Shown piece by piece: positions 23,767-37,299 of a stretch of DNA of 64,000 bases (positions within the stretch are counted from its first letter, which is position 1; every line of letters starts with the position of its first letter). Both the position numbers and the translations under genes were made by a program. The stretch comes from Cycas panzhihuaensis (Eukaryota; Cycadophyta): contig CM041465.1 of assembly GCA_023213395.1 (NCBI GenBank), forward strand, positions 222,215,741 to 222,279,740. The letters are read 5' to 3'. The notes beneath the pieces are model-generated. The model was not told the DNA's origin. It did no database searches and was given only the letters and a program-made list of their open reading frames with translations.

Positions 23767-26674
23767 TGGAATCACGTCTATGGGGATGGTAACTACACCA
23801 AGTTAGGATTAAGACTATCGATGGAAGACTTCAAGATAAAGGGATCAAATCAACAAGTGCAAAGAAACACCTACACACGATGTCTGTGCATCAGAACATT
23901 GGTTCAGGACCTATGAATGGCACACGACTTTCTCTAGGTAACTTAACTTTTGACCTTGAAGGTGAGCTTAAGTGAGGGATGTCCTCAGTTGCCCGAATAA
24001 CCTCAAAATGAGGGTCTTCCTGCCCTTAGATGACCAAAAGGGGAAGGTAAGACCCAATGAGGGAGTGAATCCTCATGGAAAGAAAGCTAAGGGATGTAGG
24101 TGAGATGTGTGTAGGTACGACGAGGTAGAAAAGAGGAGGTCGTAGGGGACAAATCCTCTAAGAACTAACCCACTAGAAGAGGATGTTGGGTGGACAAAGA
24201 GTGGTATTAGAAAGAGTTCCTACCACTCTATGTGTGAGGGGGTCTAATCTCTATATGCAACAATGAGACAGAGACTAGTTATATGTGTGTGCAAATGAGA
24301 GGTGTGCAAAGCATATATATGTAAAGAACAATAAATATACTTTCTTTCTAAAAAATAAATCCTTATTCTTATTTCATTGGATATCATACAAAGTGCATGA
24401 CAATGCAATTAAACGAAAGAGGAAAGGGGATAACCGTTAATGAATGCTCTTTCCTAAAATATAAACTAGTGTGCAAGATGATGATGTGAGTTGGTTCCCT
24501 TTTACTTTATTCCCTTATGTCTTTTCATGCAAACATACAAGCTAAGGGAAGTAAAAAAAGACCAACAAAATGAAAATGGCATACTTAGAAGAACGATGTA
24601 ACTGAAATGTGATCTTTATCTTATGCTACACCTGCTTCCTCTTTTTCCTTTTCTCGTTGCATGAGCAGTGCAAGGATTTCTTTACCTCCCCCAAAAATGA
24701 AAAGAAAGAAGTAAGAAAATGCAAAAGAAGAAAAGGAACTATGTAAAGGCTAGAACAACCAAAGAAAAGGAGGCCAAGAAATGCACCTGGATTGTTGGCA
24801 TTTACCTTTCTCTACAAATGGTGTGGCAAGCATGTAATCACAAAGTTCCTTACCCTTTCCAAATAGGCTACTAGGCTATAAAGCAAGTATATACATGTAT
24901 ATGTAATAGTAAAATACTGAAATGTTGCAAGTTAGAATGTTTCAAATTAAGTAATCTTCTACCAAAAGTAACTCTACAATCTCCCTAGAAAACCAACAAC
25001 ATAAGCCAAGGCAAAGGGGAGGCTAGCCTCAGAATGGCTAACCCTCCAACAAGTACACCTCCACGCTACCTTTAGACATAGGCTACAACATATTAGGACA
25101 ACCTATTGGTAGTGGGCAGTAAAGGAAATAAACATTACGAGGTTTATAAAAGTTGCCTATATTGTAAGTATGTTAGATGCAACAAATTGCAACGTTGGCT
25201 AAGCTAGAACCCAGGATAAATGAGGGACACTATTTAGGGCTAGAAGAGCTACCCAAGAGAGGCGTGTAGGCCTAGAAACAACACAACAAGGGGTACATGC
25301 ACTGATATCCAACATAGGCCAAATCCTGGAGACTCCCTGGTAATAGAAGAGAGGCACAAGTGGAGGAGAGGAAAGAGGAGAAAGGGGTTGCCCTTGAGGA
25401 GTAGACCTAGTGGGTATGGGAACCCACCTTGGCTCCTTTCTCTCACTCTTTATGGGTCCTCTCCCACAGCCTCTTTGGAAAAAACCAAGAGAGGGTAGGG
25501 AGATGAAGAGGGCAGAAAAATAAGAAATGGAGGAGTGCCTCTTGTATACACTAGAAAATAAGGAAAGGAATGATGTGCTCAAAGATTTAACCTTTTACAA
25601 GACAATCTAAAGGAAAGACATGGAACAATAATGAAATAGTATCTACTAGAGTGAGTAAGAGGTAGGTCTTTCCCTAAAAACAATAGGAGATAATAGATCT
25701 GATATGCTTATAGGGGGGTCCTTAGGAGGATGTTGTAATGGAAACAAACTCACTGAAAGTTATAGTAAGGGCATGGAGGCCAAACTTGGGCATGAATCCT
25801 TGCTTGGAGGTATTTGTTGTGAGCTTGCTACTATGGATCAGAGATGCAATGGGCGGATCTCAGGTTGGAACACTGGGAACTTGAGTGTTGTAGGGCGTTC
25901 GTGTAGAAAACTCATATGAAAGAGAGAGAGGAGAGAAAAGAAGGTGGAAGAAGAGGTGGAAAATGAGGTTCTTTTGGTATTTATACCTAACCCTAGGCTA
26001 AATGGATGATTAGGGTTGAGGTAAGGCTCGAGAGGTGTTAAAGCCACATGGTAATTTTGCGAAAAAAGTAAAATTTACCACAGCAGATTTTAAAAAACAT
26101 GTTATGACAGTCGTCCCATGGTAAACTTCATGGTGTTTGTCGCGGTGTGATGACAGAGACCAAAATAGGCCAAAAGGAGGATGCCTGGGAGCCTTAAAGA
26201 GGGAACCCTAGGCCTAGGATGGCTTGACCCTTTATCTAGATGGATGGGGATAGTGAAATAGAGAAGATGACCTAAACTAGATGGGGTACTGAAGTGGCAA
26301 GACTCTCAAGAAACTGATAACTGGCATAAGGATAAACCAATTACACTCAGCAGGGTGCTAAGTGTTGTGATATGGAATGAGATGTGATAGATCACATGGG
26401 TTGAGTGGTTCTTAGGACAATGTAGAGGTGTATAGGAGGGTTGTGGAGTCCCATGGTGATGCATGTCCAACTGGTCATCATAGGCTGAAAGAGTAAAAAG
26501 CAGTATGATCAAGCAACATGTGCAAGATGATCACTCAAGTATGTTAGTTAGCTAAGCAATGAAATGATGCTTCTATTTACCTTTATAGGGAAGTAGTAAA
26601 GGCAAAGGATAGAAGCATACCTATACTTACTTGAGTCAACTTGCCAAGAACCCATTCTCAGTAGCCAGGAAATA
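23767..26674 (-). repeat. 5' LTR of element B
   Basis: 2908 bp, aligned with 3862-6723. Left end TGGAATC, right end GGAAATA followed by GATTT. It keeps the 108-bp block lost from the other LTR and lacks about 35 bp near 24361-24380 that the other has. Confidence 0.9.
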
Positions 26675-26679
26675 GATTT
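26675..26679. repeat. Target site duplication of element B, right copy
   Basis: GATTT, pairing with GATTC at 3857-3861 (one transition). Confidence 0.75.
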
Positions 26680-28580
26680 TAAAATACCAAACTGCTATTA
26701 TTATGATGCTACTCAATATGATATGCAAATTCCAAAATTTGGGAGGGGCGACACTCAAGAGTTATTTAAACTATTGGAATCTGAAAATAGAGCCACAGAA
26801 GATAGTAGTTATGACTTTGAACCAATGAGTATACATCATGCCCCACCATTCAAGAATAGTAGAGTTAACAAAGGCAAAGAAGTGGTAGATGGACCATCCT
26901 CCCCAGATACATCAACATCCTCCTCAATAAATATATAAAATGATCCTTTTAGAATCTAAATAAAAACCATGTACTTAGAGAAATGAAGATATCATTCTCA
27001 ACTTAAGGTTCTTGTGAAGCTCGCTAGCTAAATAAGGATATACAACCTAATGAGATATGCAAAATTGTCACTTAAAGTGCCTATAAAGCCAAGATGCAGG
27101 AATCAGTTTTCATTGAGTTAGAACTAGTAGAACTGCATCTTGCTCTCAATGAAGAGTCCCTCTCATACCAAGAAGCTATAAAATACATAACTTGGCAGAA
27201 TTCCATAAATGAGGAGTATTAATCTCATAAAAAAATAGTACATGGGAGCTCAACCTACCACTTGGAAGAAAGATAGTTTGAAATAAATGGGTGTACAAAA
27301 ATAAATACAGATCTGATAGCACCCTTGGAAAACACAAGGTAAGGTTGGTAGTAAATGGATTCACACAAAGGGAAGGCATCAACTACACTAAAGTCTTTGC
27401 ACCTATAAGCAAGTGGCCCACAATCAAAACTCTTATAGCCTTGGAAACTCAATAGGATTAGAAGATTTATTAGCTTGATATAAAAATTATATTTCTCAAT
27501 GGTGATTAAAGAAGAAATCTATATGGCTCAGCCTAAAGGATTTGTGATTGTTGGTATAGAGCATAAGGTGTGTAGGCTCAAAAAGTTCTTATATGGCCTT
27601 AAACAAGCCCTTCGTGCTTAGTTTACCAAGTTGCCAGAAAGAGTGAGACAACTTGGATATGAGGTTTGTGACTACCAGAATATTGATGCAACATTATTCA
27701 TCAAATGCCAAAAATATAAAGTCACTTATCTTTTAATCTTTATGGATGATATATGTATAATGGGGAATAGTAAATAGGTAATCAACTAGCTATAGAAATA
27801 CTTAGCTAAAATGTTTAAACTGTCTGACCTTGTGTTGTTGAAATACTACTTAGGGATTGAAGTCACTCAGAAAGATGAAAAAATCTTTCTTTCTTAAGAA
27901 AATTACATAAATGATCTAATAACAAAGTTTCTGTTGGAAGATACTCAAACTATAGCCACTCCAATAGAACTTAATATTAAACTGATAGTTGATGGCGATG
28001 ATCGAGAGGTAGATGTAATGCTTTATAGGTAACTTGTAGGTAGTTTCAACTATACTACTGATACAAGACTTGATATTGCACACTCTGCCAACATTCTTAC
28101 TTATTATATGACAAATCCTAAGTAGAATCACTAGTAAGGAGTAGTGTGAGTGTTGAGGTACCTTAAGACAACTAGCAAATATTGTCTGCTATATAAACCT
28201 AATTTAGAGTTCAAACTATATACATAGACAGACTCAGACTTTGCCAGAGATAAAGACACAGGGAGATCTACACCTCGGTATGTAAAATTTCTTAGAATAA
28301 CACCAATATCATAGAGATCTAGATAGTAGAAGATAGTTACTAATTCAACTATCAAAGATGAATACATTGCTATTTCTGAGACTAGTAAGGAGGTGATATG
28401 GCTTAGGAAATTATTGGAAATAATGAATATCACCCAAATAAGTCCTACTAGTCTTTATGTGGATAATTAATTAGCAATCCACATGGAACAAAATCCTATA
28501 TTTTATGATCATACCAAACATATAAATATGAAAGTCCATAGGATTCAAGAACTAGTTCATGGCGACATAATTCAACTAGA
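26680..28580 (+). pseudogene. Copia element A, 3' part: linker, reverse transcriptase, RNase H
   Basis: Continues the frame broken at 3861. An IN-RT linker (IPKFGRGDTQELFKLLESE, then Ser-rich) is open to about 26937. RT follows: EESLSYQEAIKYITW near 27150, KEEIYMAQPKGF near 27510, FLYGLKQALRA near 27585, active site LIFMDDICIMGN near 27735 (Asp pair kept) and LKYYLGIEVTQKDEK near 27840. RNase H follows with TDSDFARDKDTGRSTPR near 28230 and FYDHTKHINMKVHRIQELVH near 28503-28562. Many TAG/TAA stops. The frame ends abruptly near 28580 where element E sequence begins; no 3' LTR of A is seen. Confidence 0.85.
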
Positions 28581-28699
28581 TCCTTTACCCAACATCATCC
28601 TCAATAAAGAATGTTGCCATGGAAGGATTGAGAGGTTCCTCATCACTATCCATAACATTGAAGATGGCTTAGAAAGTTGGGAGAGAGGTTAGTGGTGGA

Positions 28700-29120
28700 G
28701 AAGACTCATGAGCTATAATTCATATCCCTCATGGATAAATTTGAGTTGCCCCCATAACCAAGAATAGGTCACCCCTATTTGGTCTAATCAAGGTCAGCCT
28801 AAAATGAGGTTGTAAGTGATATTGATGTCTAAGATAATAATGTCAGTTAGAATAGTCTTATCTTCAAGAGTGAGTGGTAGGTTTATTATCCCTAAATATG
28901 CCTTCTCACTCTAGTCATACCCTTAGAATTTCCTAGGGATGGGCTCGACAACCTTAATATTCAATTTGTTAAGTATTAAAATTAGTATAACATTCATCTA
29001 AAAACCATTGTTCATAATAATCCTCTTTAGAGCAAACTCAAAAGCTTTAATTATTATTATAAATATAGTGCTAGCAATATTCATACTTACTAGCAAGGGG
29101 TAACTCATTTAGATTGAATG
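28700..29120 (-). pseudogene. Aspartic protease remnant of element E
   Basis: RIIMNNGF near 29026-28998 aligns with RTIVDNGS of element B, so the catalytic Asp is now Asn. A YNLILG segment near 28790 matches YNLLVG of B. Several stops. Confidence 0.65.
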
Positions 29121-29399
29121 GAATAATAAGTGGATCACAAGATATTGTGGCCATGGAGTGAATAGGAGCCTCCTTGTGGCTAAGGGCCTCAAGGCACAAG
29201 GCACACTGATTAGGATAACTCTGTATAATATCCATCATGAACATTCTTGCAAAGACTATATGAAGTTCTTTTATAATAGAAGAGGTCTTCTTCTTATTGG
29301 TGGGTTAGAGAAGAGCCCTTCTAAAGTCATACCTTTTAGGTTAGATAGCTATGGTCTTTGGTACAATTGAGATTTTAGTAAAAGAAGGTTCTAAAGGAA

Positions 29400-31200
29400 G
29401 TTATTATGATATAGAAGCCTCCCTATCTTCCATAGCCACTTGGGCATGGGCTACTAAGTAGACTTGGGTGGTCTCCAACATGTAGATGACATATTTACCC
29501 TTAGCATTAGGATGTAAAGGTGGATTTTCAACCATATGGCTCATGGGACTAAGGGGGTCAATTAGGGCTTTACCCTTGGGTTGATTAGATGGTGGGTTAG
29601 GTGGAGTCCCTTTCCTTTGAAGTTGGGGATACCTCTTACCATATTAGTGTTGTGGTTAAGGTGGTTGCTCAAGAGAATCATGGCTTAGGAAGGGGTCTTA
29701 ATATATTGGTTGATCTAGATTTGGTTTAGAAATGGATTGAGAAGGAAGGTCTTATGGTAGAACTAGTTTAGGATGTTAAGTTCAATAATAAACATCCTCA
29801 TGGGCACATGAGCTAAATACCATCTCTTTTTGAATGAGGATTTAACTCTCTTTTCTTAGGAGTAGTCAAGACCTTCCTTAGTTGATTACATGGTTTGGGT
29901 AGTTTGGTGGACTAGCCTATAACTATGAGAAGGAGCCTATAGCTCTAGTGTGGATTGTAAGGGTTGCAACCTTAGGACCTTATATAGTTACTTGAAGGAG
30001 CAAATGATAGACATTAAGGAGTCCATATCAGTAGTATTAATAAAAGGCTTAGATGATGATCATTGGCACCTTTAGTCTCATGGGAGAGGTAGTGCCTAGT
30101 GATGTGGTTTGTTCTTGTTTACCTTTTTTAGACTAATTTGGATCTTAATAGATTCTAAGGCAAAGCATTTAACTATAGTGGAATCACATGTAGTCACTCC
30201 CATTTTGAGGACCTTTACATGGACCTCAAGTTATAGTGCATTTATGAATATATCTCTCTTCAAATCTTTAGGTAATGTGGTTCTATAAAAGAGAAGTAGA
30301 TCATAGAACTAATATACAAAAGCTCTACTGAGCTCATTCAATCCTTATTTAAGAGAGATTAAGGCTTTAAACCCACTCTCAAATGGAATTGCAATATCAA
30401 AATAATTGATAAATATATTAACTAATTATTGGAAGTAGTGGATTGAGTGGGCTAAGAGATGGTAAAACCATTTCAATGTGTCTCCTTGGAGTGACTTAGG
30501 AAATAACTTTATGAGAATGTGCTTATAGAGCTAGTAATTAATACATGCCATGGAAATGCCCTAAAATGGTTCATGGGATCTTATGAGGAAGTGCCATCAA
30601 ATTTAGGTACTTTTAGTGGATGGGTGGGTAAGTTAGTTCTTAGGGCCTCTAAGAAAAGAGGACTAGACCTATAGTTTATGGAGGGTCATGCCCCAAGCTG
30701 GATTAGAGGATTAGATAATGTATAGCGAGGTTGAGGATAATATCCTACTTGAGAATGAAATGGGGGAGGTATGTTGGATAAGGGATATGCTCCTATTAGT
30801 GGGGCACATAAGAAGTAGTGGCATGAGGCTTGCCTCCCACTTGATAGGAAGGAGCCACATCAGGTTAAGAATTAGATAGATAGAGGGGTGGTCAAGAGTA
30901 ACTTGAACCACCATATATTTGTATGTGATAGGAGGAATTAGCTTAATCCATTGCCCCTCGTTGGATGATAGTTGAGGGTAGTGGCACCAAAGGTGGCACA
31001 AGTGTCACTTAATAATAATAGGAAGATGAGATCAAGTAAGATGTATGAGAAGATGGGTGTTATAGGGATTTTCATCTAAATGGTTCCCCAATAAAAAGAA
31101 CAACCCTATGGGGGTGATGAGGATTTACTCCATAAGCAGGAAGAAGGCAAGATCCCCTATGCCCCCATTGTTAGGTTGTATATCTTAATGGGATATATAA
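29400..31200 (-). pseudogene. Gag remnant of element E
   Basis: Aligns on the minus strand with the gag of B, for example around 30190-30250 and 30470-30640, and keeps the same order relative to protease and leader. Heavily interrupted; no single long frame remains. The 31200-32140 part is the leader and gag N-terminal region. Confidence 0.6.
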
Positions 31201-32141
31201 TGAGGTGTCTATATGGTATGGATGAGGTAAAACCAATGGTCTTAAATTATATCCCATGCGGTAGGGATGAGGAGGAATGGACGAATTAATGGGAGGGACC
31301 AGCATTATGGTTGGTTAGGTGATCGAGGTTTGTAATGGTGAAGTAAGGGAAATGGATTGGGTTGCTTGGGAGCTATGTTAAGAAGAGACCTATGATAGAT
31401 TAGGTTCTCCCCCAAGTGAGGTGTTCATAGAGATCAATATTGTGGTTATATTTAGAGGGATTAGGGGTGTGGATTGAATAAAAGTAGGAACAAGAATTAT
31501 AGTGGAGGCTATAAAAGTACTAAATAATAAGCATTGAGCTTAAACAAGAGTGGCCTCTCTAATTGTTATCTCAAAGTAGGCTTATAGTGTCTCTAGCCTA
31601 TTCTATGGTAGAGTATGGGTTTGATCAGAAGGGGGAACTTACCAGCCTTACTGACTTAGCTTAAAAGGAAATGGTGGAATGACCTATTTAAAAACCTAAA
31701 AAGGTTCTTAATGGGTGATGCCCCCAATTATGTTTATATAAGACCTAGCTAAGTTTTGATAGAACTTGTTAGTTTTATTAGATGGATGTGTTAGATCCCC
31801 ACCTCCATGGGCAGGGTCTTCATGTGGATATAGCCCCTAATGTTAAATCTAATCATGGTATAAAGATCAAAAGCCCATTCATAGGGATATTAACCTGCTA
31901 TTAGTAAATCTTAGTCACTTATGGAAATGGGTGAGTAATGGGGCTCTAGGTCTGTAGGTGGGAGACCATGTAAGTAATGGGAGAATCATCTCATCTAAAA
32001 TCTAACCAATAGTTCTAGATGAGTAGGGTATCTATAAAGGGTTGTTGGATGAGTCTAACTAAATGCCCTATTCAGAAAGCAAGAGTAAATGGAAAGGAAA
32101 GGGAAGGGCTTAGATATACTAGATGGCTTCTAATTAGTAAG

Positions 32142-32160
32142 TTTCCTAGTATGGTCACCT
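32142..32160 (-). other. Primer binding site of element E
   Basis: On the minus strand AGGTGACCATACTAGGAAA follows the LTR end TTTCA and one spacer base. Same site as in B and F with a few changes. Confidence 0.6.
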
Positions 32161-32295
32161 ATGAAATGCATGTGCATGAGTAGGACACACAGATCACAAC
32201 TATGCAAGTAATTCTTAGGGCGTGAGAGGGTTATGCAAAGTTATGTGTGAACCAAATACCTCCTACAAGGCACTTGTCATCACATGGATACAAGT

Positions 32296-34608
32296 TATTT
32301 CACCAAACCCTGGCCTTCCTATTGATCTTTATCACTCTTAATAAATTGCTTATATGTTTTATATGAAAATGATTGATTTAGGCTTGTTTCATATGCACTA
32401 GGATATGTTTTGATGAAATGTTATATTCATTTGATTGATGATGTATGTTGAATGATGATTCATGTATTATTATGCTATCACTTACCGATGAGTGATAACT
32501 ATGGCACTAAATTCTTCTCTTTCATGATCATTATAATTTATTTCTTCTTTCAAAACATTTTCTTTCATGTTTTTATTCTTGATTTCACCCTCAATTTATC
32601 TTTTTTAATTAATTTTTAGGCTTGTGCTTATTATTTTCATCCCCTTTAGGCTATTTCCCTCATTAATGAAGTTATTTATGCTAAAATTTATTAATAAAAA
32701 TCATCTTTTTGACTTTTTAATGAGCCATTTTTGCTTCTTGATTTATCACATTTTTGGTCCTGCCAAAAACGTGATTGATCAAGTTTCTAGTTTAAAGTCA
32801 TATTTTTTGTAGCCCAAAAATGTAACCGATCATATTTTTTACTATTATACATCCAAAACTCATTTGATTCACTAGATTTCTATATGCTACTTCCTAGATT
32901 TGATGCAAACCTATCTCTTTCCTCCCTAGAACTTATGTAAACCCTATTATGATGATTGATTTGAAGTTTGTGAGTTTAGGGATGAAGTTTTTTAGAGAGC
33001 TTCTTGAGATTTTCTACTCCTGCCACTTGGAAGATGTTTTTGTAAAAAAAAAGGGTAAAATTAAGAGGAGATTTTGAAGCTTGGTTGCGACTTTGTTGAT
33101 GCTCAAATTTCAATGGTTGGTGTTCTTCAAAATTCTTAACTTCTTACAAAGTTTTTAGCTTCAAATTTCTATGTTTCTGGTAAGATCTTTCCTATTATAA
33201 TCTCTTACAAGTTTTCTACTCTTTTATGACTATTTATGCTTAGAATCTTTCCTTTCTTCTTGTTGATATTTGAGTTGCCTTTGTACTAGTTTTTCACCTT
33301 GGGAATTTAGCTAAAAGGTCTGCCCTTTATGGGATAGAAATGGGGTAGACTATTATGAAGCATGGTCATCTCTTCAATAGTAAAATAACTACCTTCTCCC
33401 ATTCTTTCGTAGCTACCCAAATCCCTAAGAGTCTTAACTTATTTGTGGCTATTATTGAGCCTGATGTCCTTATTTTTCTTTTTCCTTTGCTAGTTTTAAA
33501 GGAAGAATTTAAACAAGTTTGATCACATGAAAGAAAGAAAGCCATTCAGAGGTAGGAGTTCTTTAGTAAGCAAGGAATCATAAAAAGTTGTTGGTATTAT
33601 TCTTGTTTTTTTTCACTCTTTTTATTATTCTCTTATTTTAAAAGTAAATTTAAATTTATGAATGATATGTATTTGATTTAATCAGATCATATGAGATTCA
33701 AGGATCCTTTGGTATCCTACAAACTCCAATTATGATAGAATCTCTTTATTCTTTGGCTTGTTGCTTGTTTATAGAGAACAACTTGGATATGATTGATTGC
33801 ATGCAATCTTTATGGTCTGAAAATCATTCATAATAGTAGTAGTAAATCTCTAAAATCTCTCTTTTCATCCTAGAAATATTCTCTAAAAAGAAAATAGTAT
33901 GTAATTGTAATAAAAAGCTTTATATAGACATTACATATTATTGGATCTCATCTTGATTTTTATGCATAGCTGCACATGGCATTAGTTGTATTTCACGCTA
34001 GTTTCTTGCCCATTGAAAAGTGTGAGTTGTACCTAAATAAAGTAGTTTCATTTTTCATCCTTAGTGTGCTTCATCTTTAAAAAAATAATAATAATAAAAA
34101 AAAAGGAAAAAATACATTGCATGTGTGAAGTTAGTTCTTTTATTTATTTGTGTGTTGAAAAGAAGGTGGATAGATCTTATAGTTTCATTTATTGTTCTTA
34201 TGATTTTCATCTCATTTAAATTAAAGAAAATAAGACAAAACCTTTCCATCACTTAGCCCTTCTCCTTCATTTAATTAAAACTCTAAATGTTGAAAAAATA
34301 GGAGGAAAGGAGTCCCTAAGAAGGACACAAGAGATATTGTTAGCGTAATTATAAACTTAGAACTCCTCCATCTGATTATATATTATAGTGGATTCAATTA
34401 CCCTCCTTATATCCTATCATTTTATTGTTTTATTCATTCATACCTTCATCAAATGACATAATTAGGTGGAGACTCCTTCTTGGGAGTTAGCAAAAGTGGT
34501 CCCTTTGGTTGTCTTAGGCATTTTATCTCTTAGTTTAGATTTGAAATGAAGCAAATATTTAGTTAATTGAGAGATATTTAGTTTAGGTCCAACCAAAGTG
34601 TACATCTA
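32296..34608 (+). repeat. 5' LTR of element D
   Basis: Aligns with 46949-49254 throughout. Start TATTTCACCAAA (partner TGTTTAACCAAA), end ACATCTA (partner ACAACCA). Small open frames in it (32624-32812, 34061-34252 and their partners) are not recognised proteins. Confidence 0.88.
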
Positions 34609-34614
34609 TGTTTT

Positions 34615-34632
34615 TGGTGACTATATTGGGGA
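34615..34632 (+). other. Primer binding site of element D (Tat type)
   Basis: TGGTGACTATATTGGGGA, six bases after the LTR end. Very close to the TGGCGACTC-GCTGGGGA sites of Tat/Ogre elements, with C-to-T and G-to-A changes. Confidence 0.75.
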
Positions 34633-34659
34633 TTAGAGTTTGCCCTCTTGTTTAAGGTG

Positions 34660-36930
34660 ATGGAAACTACTATACCCATTCTTAGGTAATCATTGAGGCT
34701 TCAAGGTCTCTCGCCTAATCTTCAGATATAGCTTTCACATTTTACTCATGAGGTTTCATCTTCTTATGTTGATTCTTCAACACATCACACTTAGGAAACT
34801 TATGTTTATTCCCCCAAAGATTCAACTTAGTTAAATGAAATACCTATGGAATAAGGGTATTCAAAACCATCTTAATTGTGTGGTGATACTTCTTTTGTAG
34901 ATCCTCTTTTATATAAGAAGAACTTCTTCTTAATCAAGCACATCTATCATATTTTGACCTAGTTCTTACTAGGGTCCCTACTCCTCTTCACATGCTCAGA
35001 TATCAAGACCCTTTTTATATAAGAACTTATACTATGACATCCTCTCCATGACATCCCTAGTTTAATCCATTATGTGAGGAGTATGACTTGATTCAAGTTG
35101 AGCTTTTAATTGCTTTAGATACCATTCAATCTCCCCTACCTTCCCACCCTCCTTCACTAAGACCTCATTCTCCTCCTTTAGAGGAACTAGAAGATCATAA
35201 ATTAATTCATGCTTGTCCCCTTCCTTCCTCTTCTAGGTTATAGGTTCAGATCCACTCTCCTCATATGATACCTTCTACATATGAAGGTACCTCTACTATT
35301 CTTATCCAAAGAAACCCTAGTTCTTTCCATCCTCTTACCTCTTAATAAATAGGTTTACCTTTATTAACATTATAACCTATTTATTTTATTCTACTAGGGT
35401 TGCCCCCTCTCATCTTATTTCGTCCTCCACTTAATTACCAGTACATACACCTTATATAGTTGTGCCATAAGGAATTAGACCTCATGCATCTTCTTTTAGA
35501 ACACTTAATATGGCTCCTTCTTCTCAACATATTTCTCATACCTATCCTATTCATCCCTATCCTTCACTTAGTCAATCTTAGGGTTTAGGGGTTGCTAATC
35601 CCACCTCCTCATCACATGTTCCTAGAACCACCCCACAACTAGTTCCTTTTCCTTCATTCAATCCTATTCTTCCTCAATACCCTATGTTGTAAACCAATTC
35701 TATGGTTAATCTTGTATCTTGGTTTAATCCTCCATCTTCTCTTCCATCTCATTCTATTCCTTGACAATAACAACAACAACCTATTCCTTCTACCACCCCA
35801 TATCCTTCCTCCTTATGTTAACATACCACTTCATTGAGGCCAAGGAAACCTTTTCTAGATTATATAAAGTCTCCTTTTCCACATAAGGTTCTTTATCCCC
35901 CATATCTCTATTTCTTCTTGAGCTACCTAAATTCTTAGGTGACTTCTCCTAAGATATTGCCTCTCACATATAAGCATTTGCACTTACTTATGTAGATTTC
36001 ATACTATATGATTATGTTATGATGCACTTATTTCCTAAATCACTTTAAGGTGATGCCTTGAAATAGTTTTATCCTCTCGTTTCAATAATTAGTTGATTCT
36101 TTTATCCACTATTTTGATGTAGCGAGACTATTTGAATCCAACATCAAATCCTTATTGGCTATCAAACAAAACCATGGTAAAACTTCTAGGGATTTTGTGA
36201 GAAGGTTTCAAGACCAAGTACATGTATGTCATTCATGTCTTAATCCTAGTCTTCTATTTAATTTATTCACTAATACTTTAAGGCCATACATACATCTTGA
36301 AGTTCTTAAGCTTAGCCCTCAAACCTATAAAGAAGTTTTTGATTGTTATTTATCTTTGGACACATTTGAGATTTAGGGAGGTGTTAAGAAGATTGGGAAA
36401 CCTACTCCCTCTAAAGAAATTATTCAAACAACTAAGGTTTCCCATCCTCAGCCTACTAACAATCATTTAACTTCTTCTATTAGATCATTAGAGTGTGTGA
36501 TCAACACCAAGCTACATTTTAATGGTCCTTCTTAAAATTAACCCTCCCAAGAAATGAAAGTAATCCATCTTGCTGAAGGAAGAAAGAAACAAGTTCCTCC
36601 TCCACTTCCTCCTTCTTTCAAAAAGTTAAAATGGTATTCATATCATTAGACTAATGCCCATGATAGAAGTGAATATCGCATGGTTCAAGATATGACACAA
36701 AACACAAATGTTTAATCAAACCATCCATCCAAAGTATCTCAAGATCAAATGATTCATAAGGACCCCTTACCTTAACATAAGGATAAAGGAAACAAAGATG
36801 ATAAGGGTAAAGAAAAATGGGTTCAAGATAATCAAGATGAGCCTTTTAGCTCTGATTCTTCTAAGAAGACTACTACTCCTCTTAATCCTTCAACAAAATA
36901 AACTAATAATCAAGCTCGACCACCTCTTAA
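34660..36930 (+). pseudogene. Gag of element D
   Basis: Begins at an ATG 28 bases after the PBS and is broken by many stops and frame changes. The capsid-like core is near 35910-36375: LELPKFLGDFS, then GDALK near 36052, and the open stretch 36155-36376 with GKTSRDFVRRFQDQVHVCH and LRPYIHLEVLKLSPQTYKEV, which matches the gag of B. A Lys/Asp-rich tail runs to about 36930. Confidence 0.7.
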
Positions 36931-37299
36931 AGGTGGTGAGACCAAAAGAACAATTAACATGGGGGAGACAACAAAGAGTATAGGTCCATCTAAATCATTT
37001 GATAATTTGATGGCTAGGAATCTTGACTCTCTACCTCTTATATCCACACATCCCATCAAGTTTAGGTCTATTCCTTTCAATATAAAGGATGGACCATTAT
37101 CTTTGGTTAATGAGCTTAAGACCATTCCTGCTAGTATTTTAGTCATGGATTTGCTAAAGTGTTGCCTTGATTAATATTGACTTTTGTTTAATGCATTAGG
37201 AGTTCCTACTGTAGTCTCTTCATCCACTTCCACACTTTCCTTTAACCTGGCTACCTTGTCTAATCTTTCTACTCATGTACCAAATGATATACCTTCATT

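Larger units (their letters stand above)
3862..26674 (-). mobile_element. Tat/Ogre-type Ty3/gypsy retrotransposon B, minus strand, with copia C nested inside
   Basis: A very large LTR retrotransposon: about 22.8 kb as it stands, about 17.5 kb once the 5.3-kb copia C is removed. In element order (right to left) it has the 5' LTR 23767-26674, PBS 23747-23765, gag (23510-23180 and 17886-15610), protease, reverse transcriptase with RNase H, integrase to about 11600, a PMD gene on the opposite strand (8957 to about 11000), a separate RNase H frame (7666-7244), a purine tract and the 3' LTR 3862-6723. The size, LTR length, PBS type and second RNase H are traits known for the Tat lineage. In three 60-base windows the LTRs differ at 3-6 positions, so about 8% divergence. 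It sits inside copia A. Confidence 0.88.
28580..32295 (-). mobile_element. Truncated Tat-type element E: protease, gag, leader, PBS, LTR start
   Basis: Homologous to element B over protease, gag, leader and PBS, on the same strand, but clearly diverged and a different subfamily. Reverse transcriptase, integrase and the 3' LTR are missing: the sequence stops at copia A near 28580. Its 5' LTR starts at 32162 and is cut at 32295 by element D, resuming at 49255. Confidence 0.75.

Noticed and set aside
32291-32295. CAAGT / TATGT (49255-49259) as a firm target duplication of D
   Set aside because: Only three of five bases agree; the D borders are supported by LTR alignment and PBS instead.
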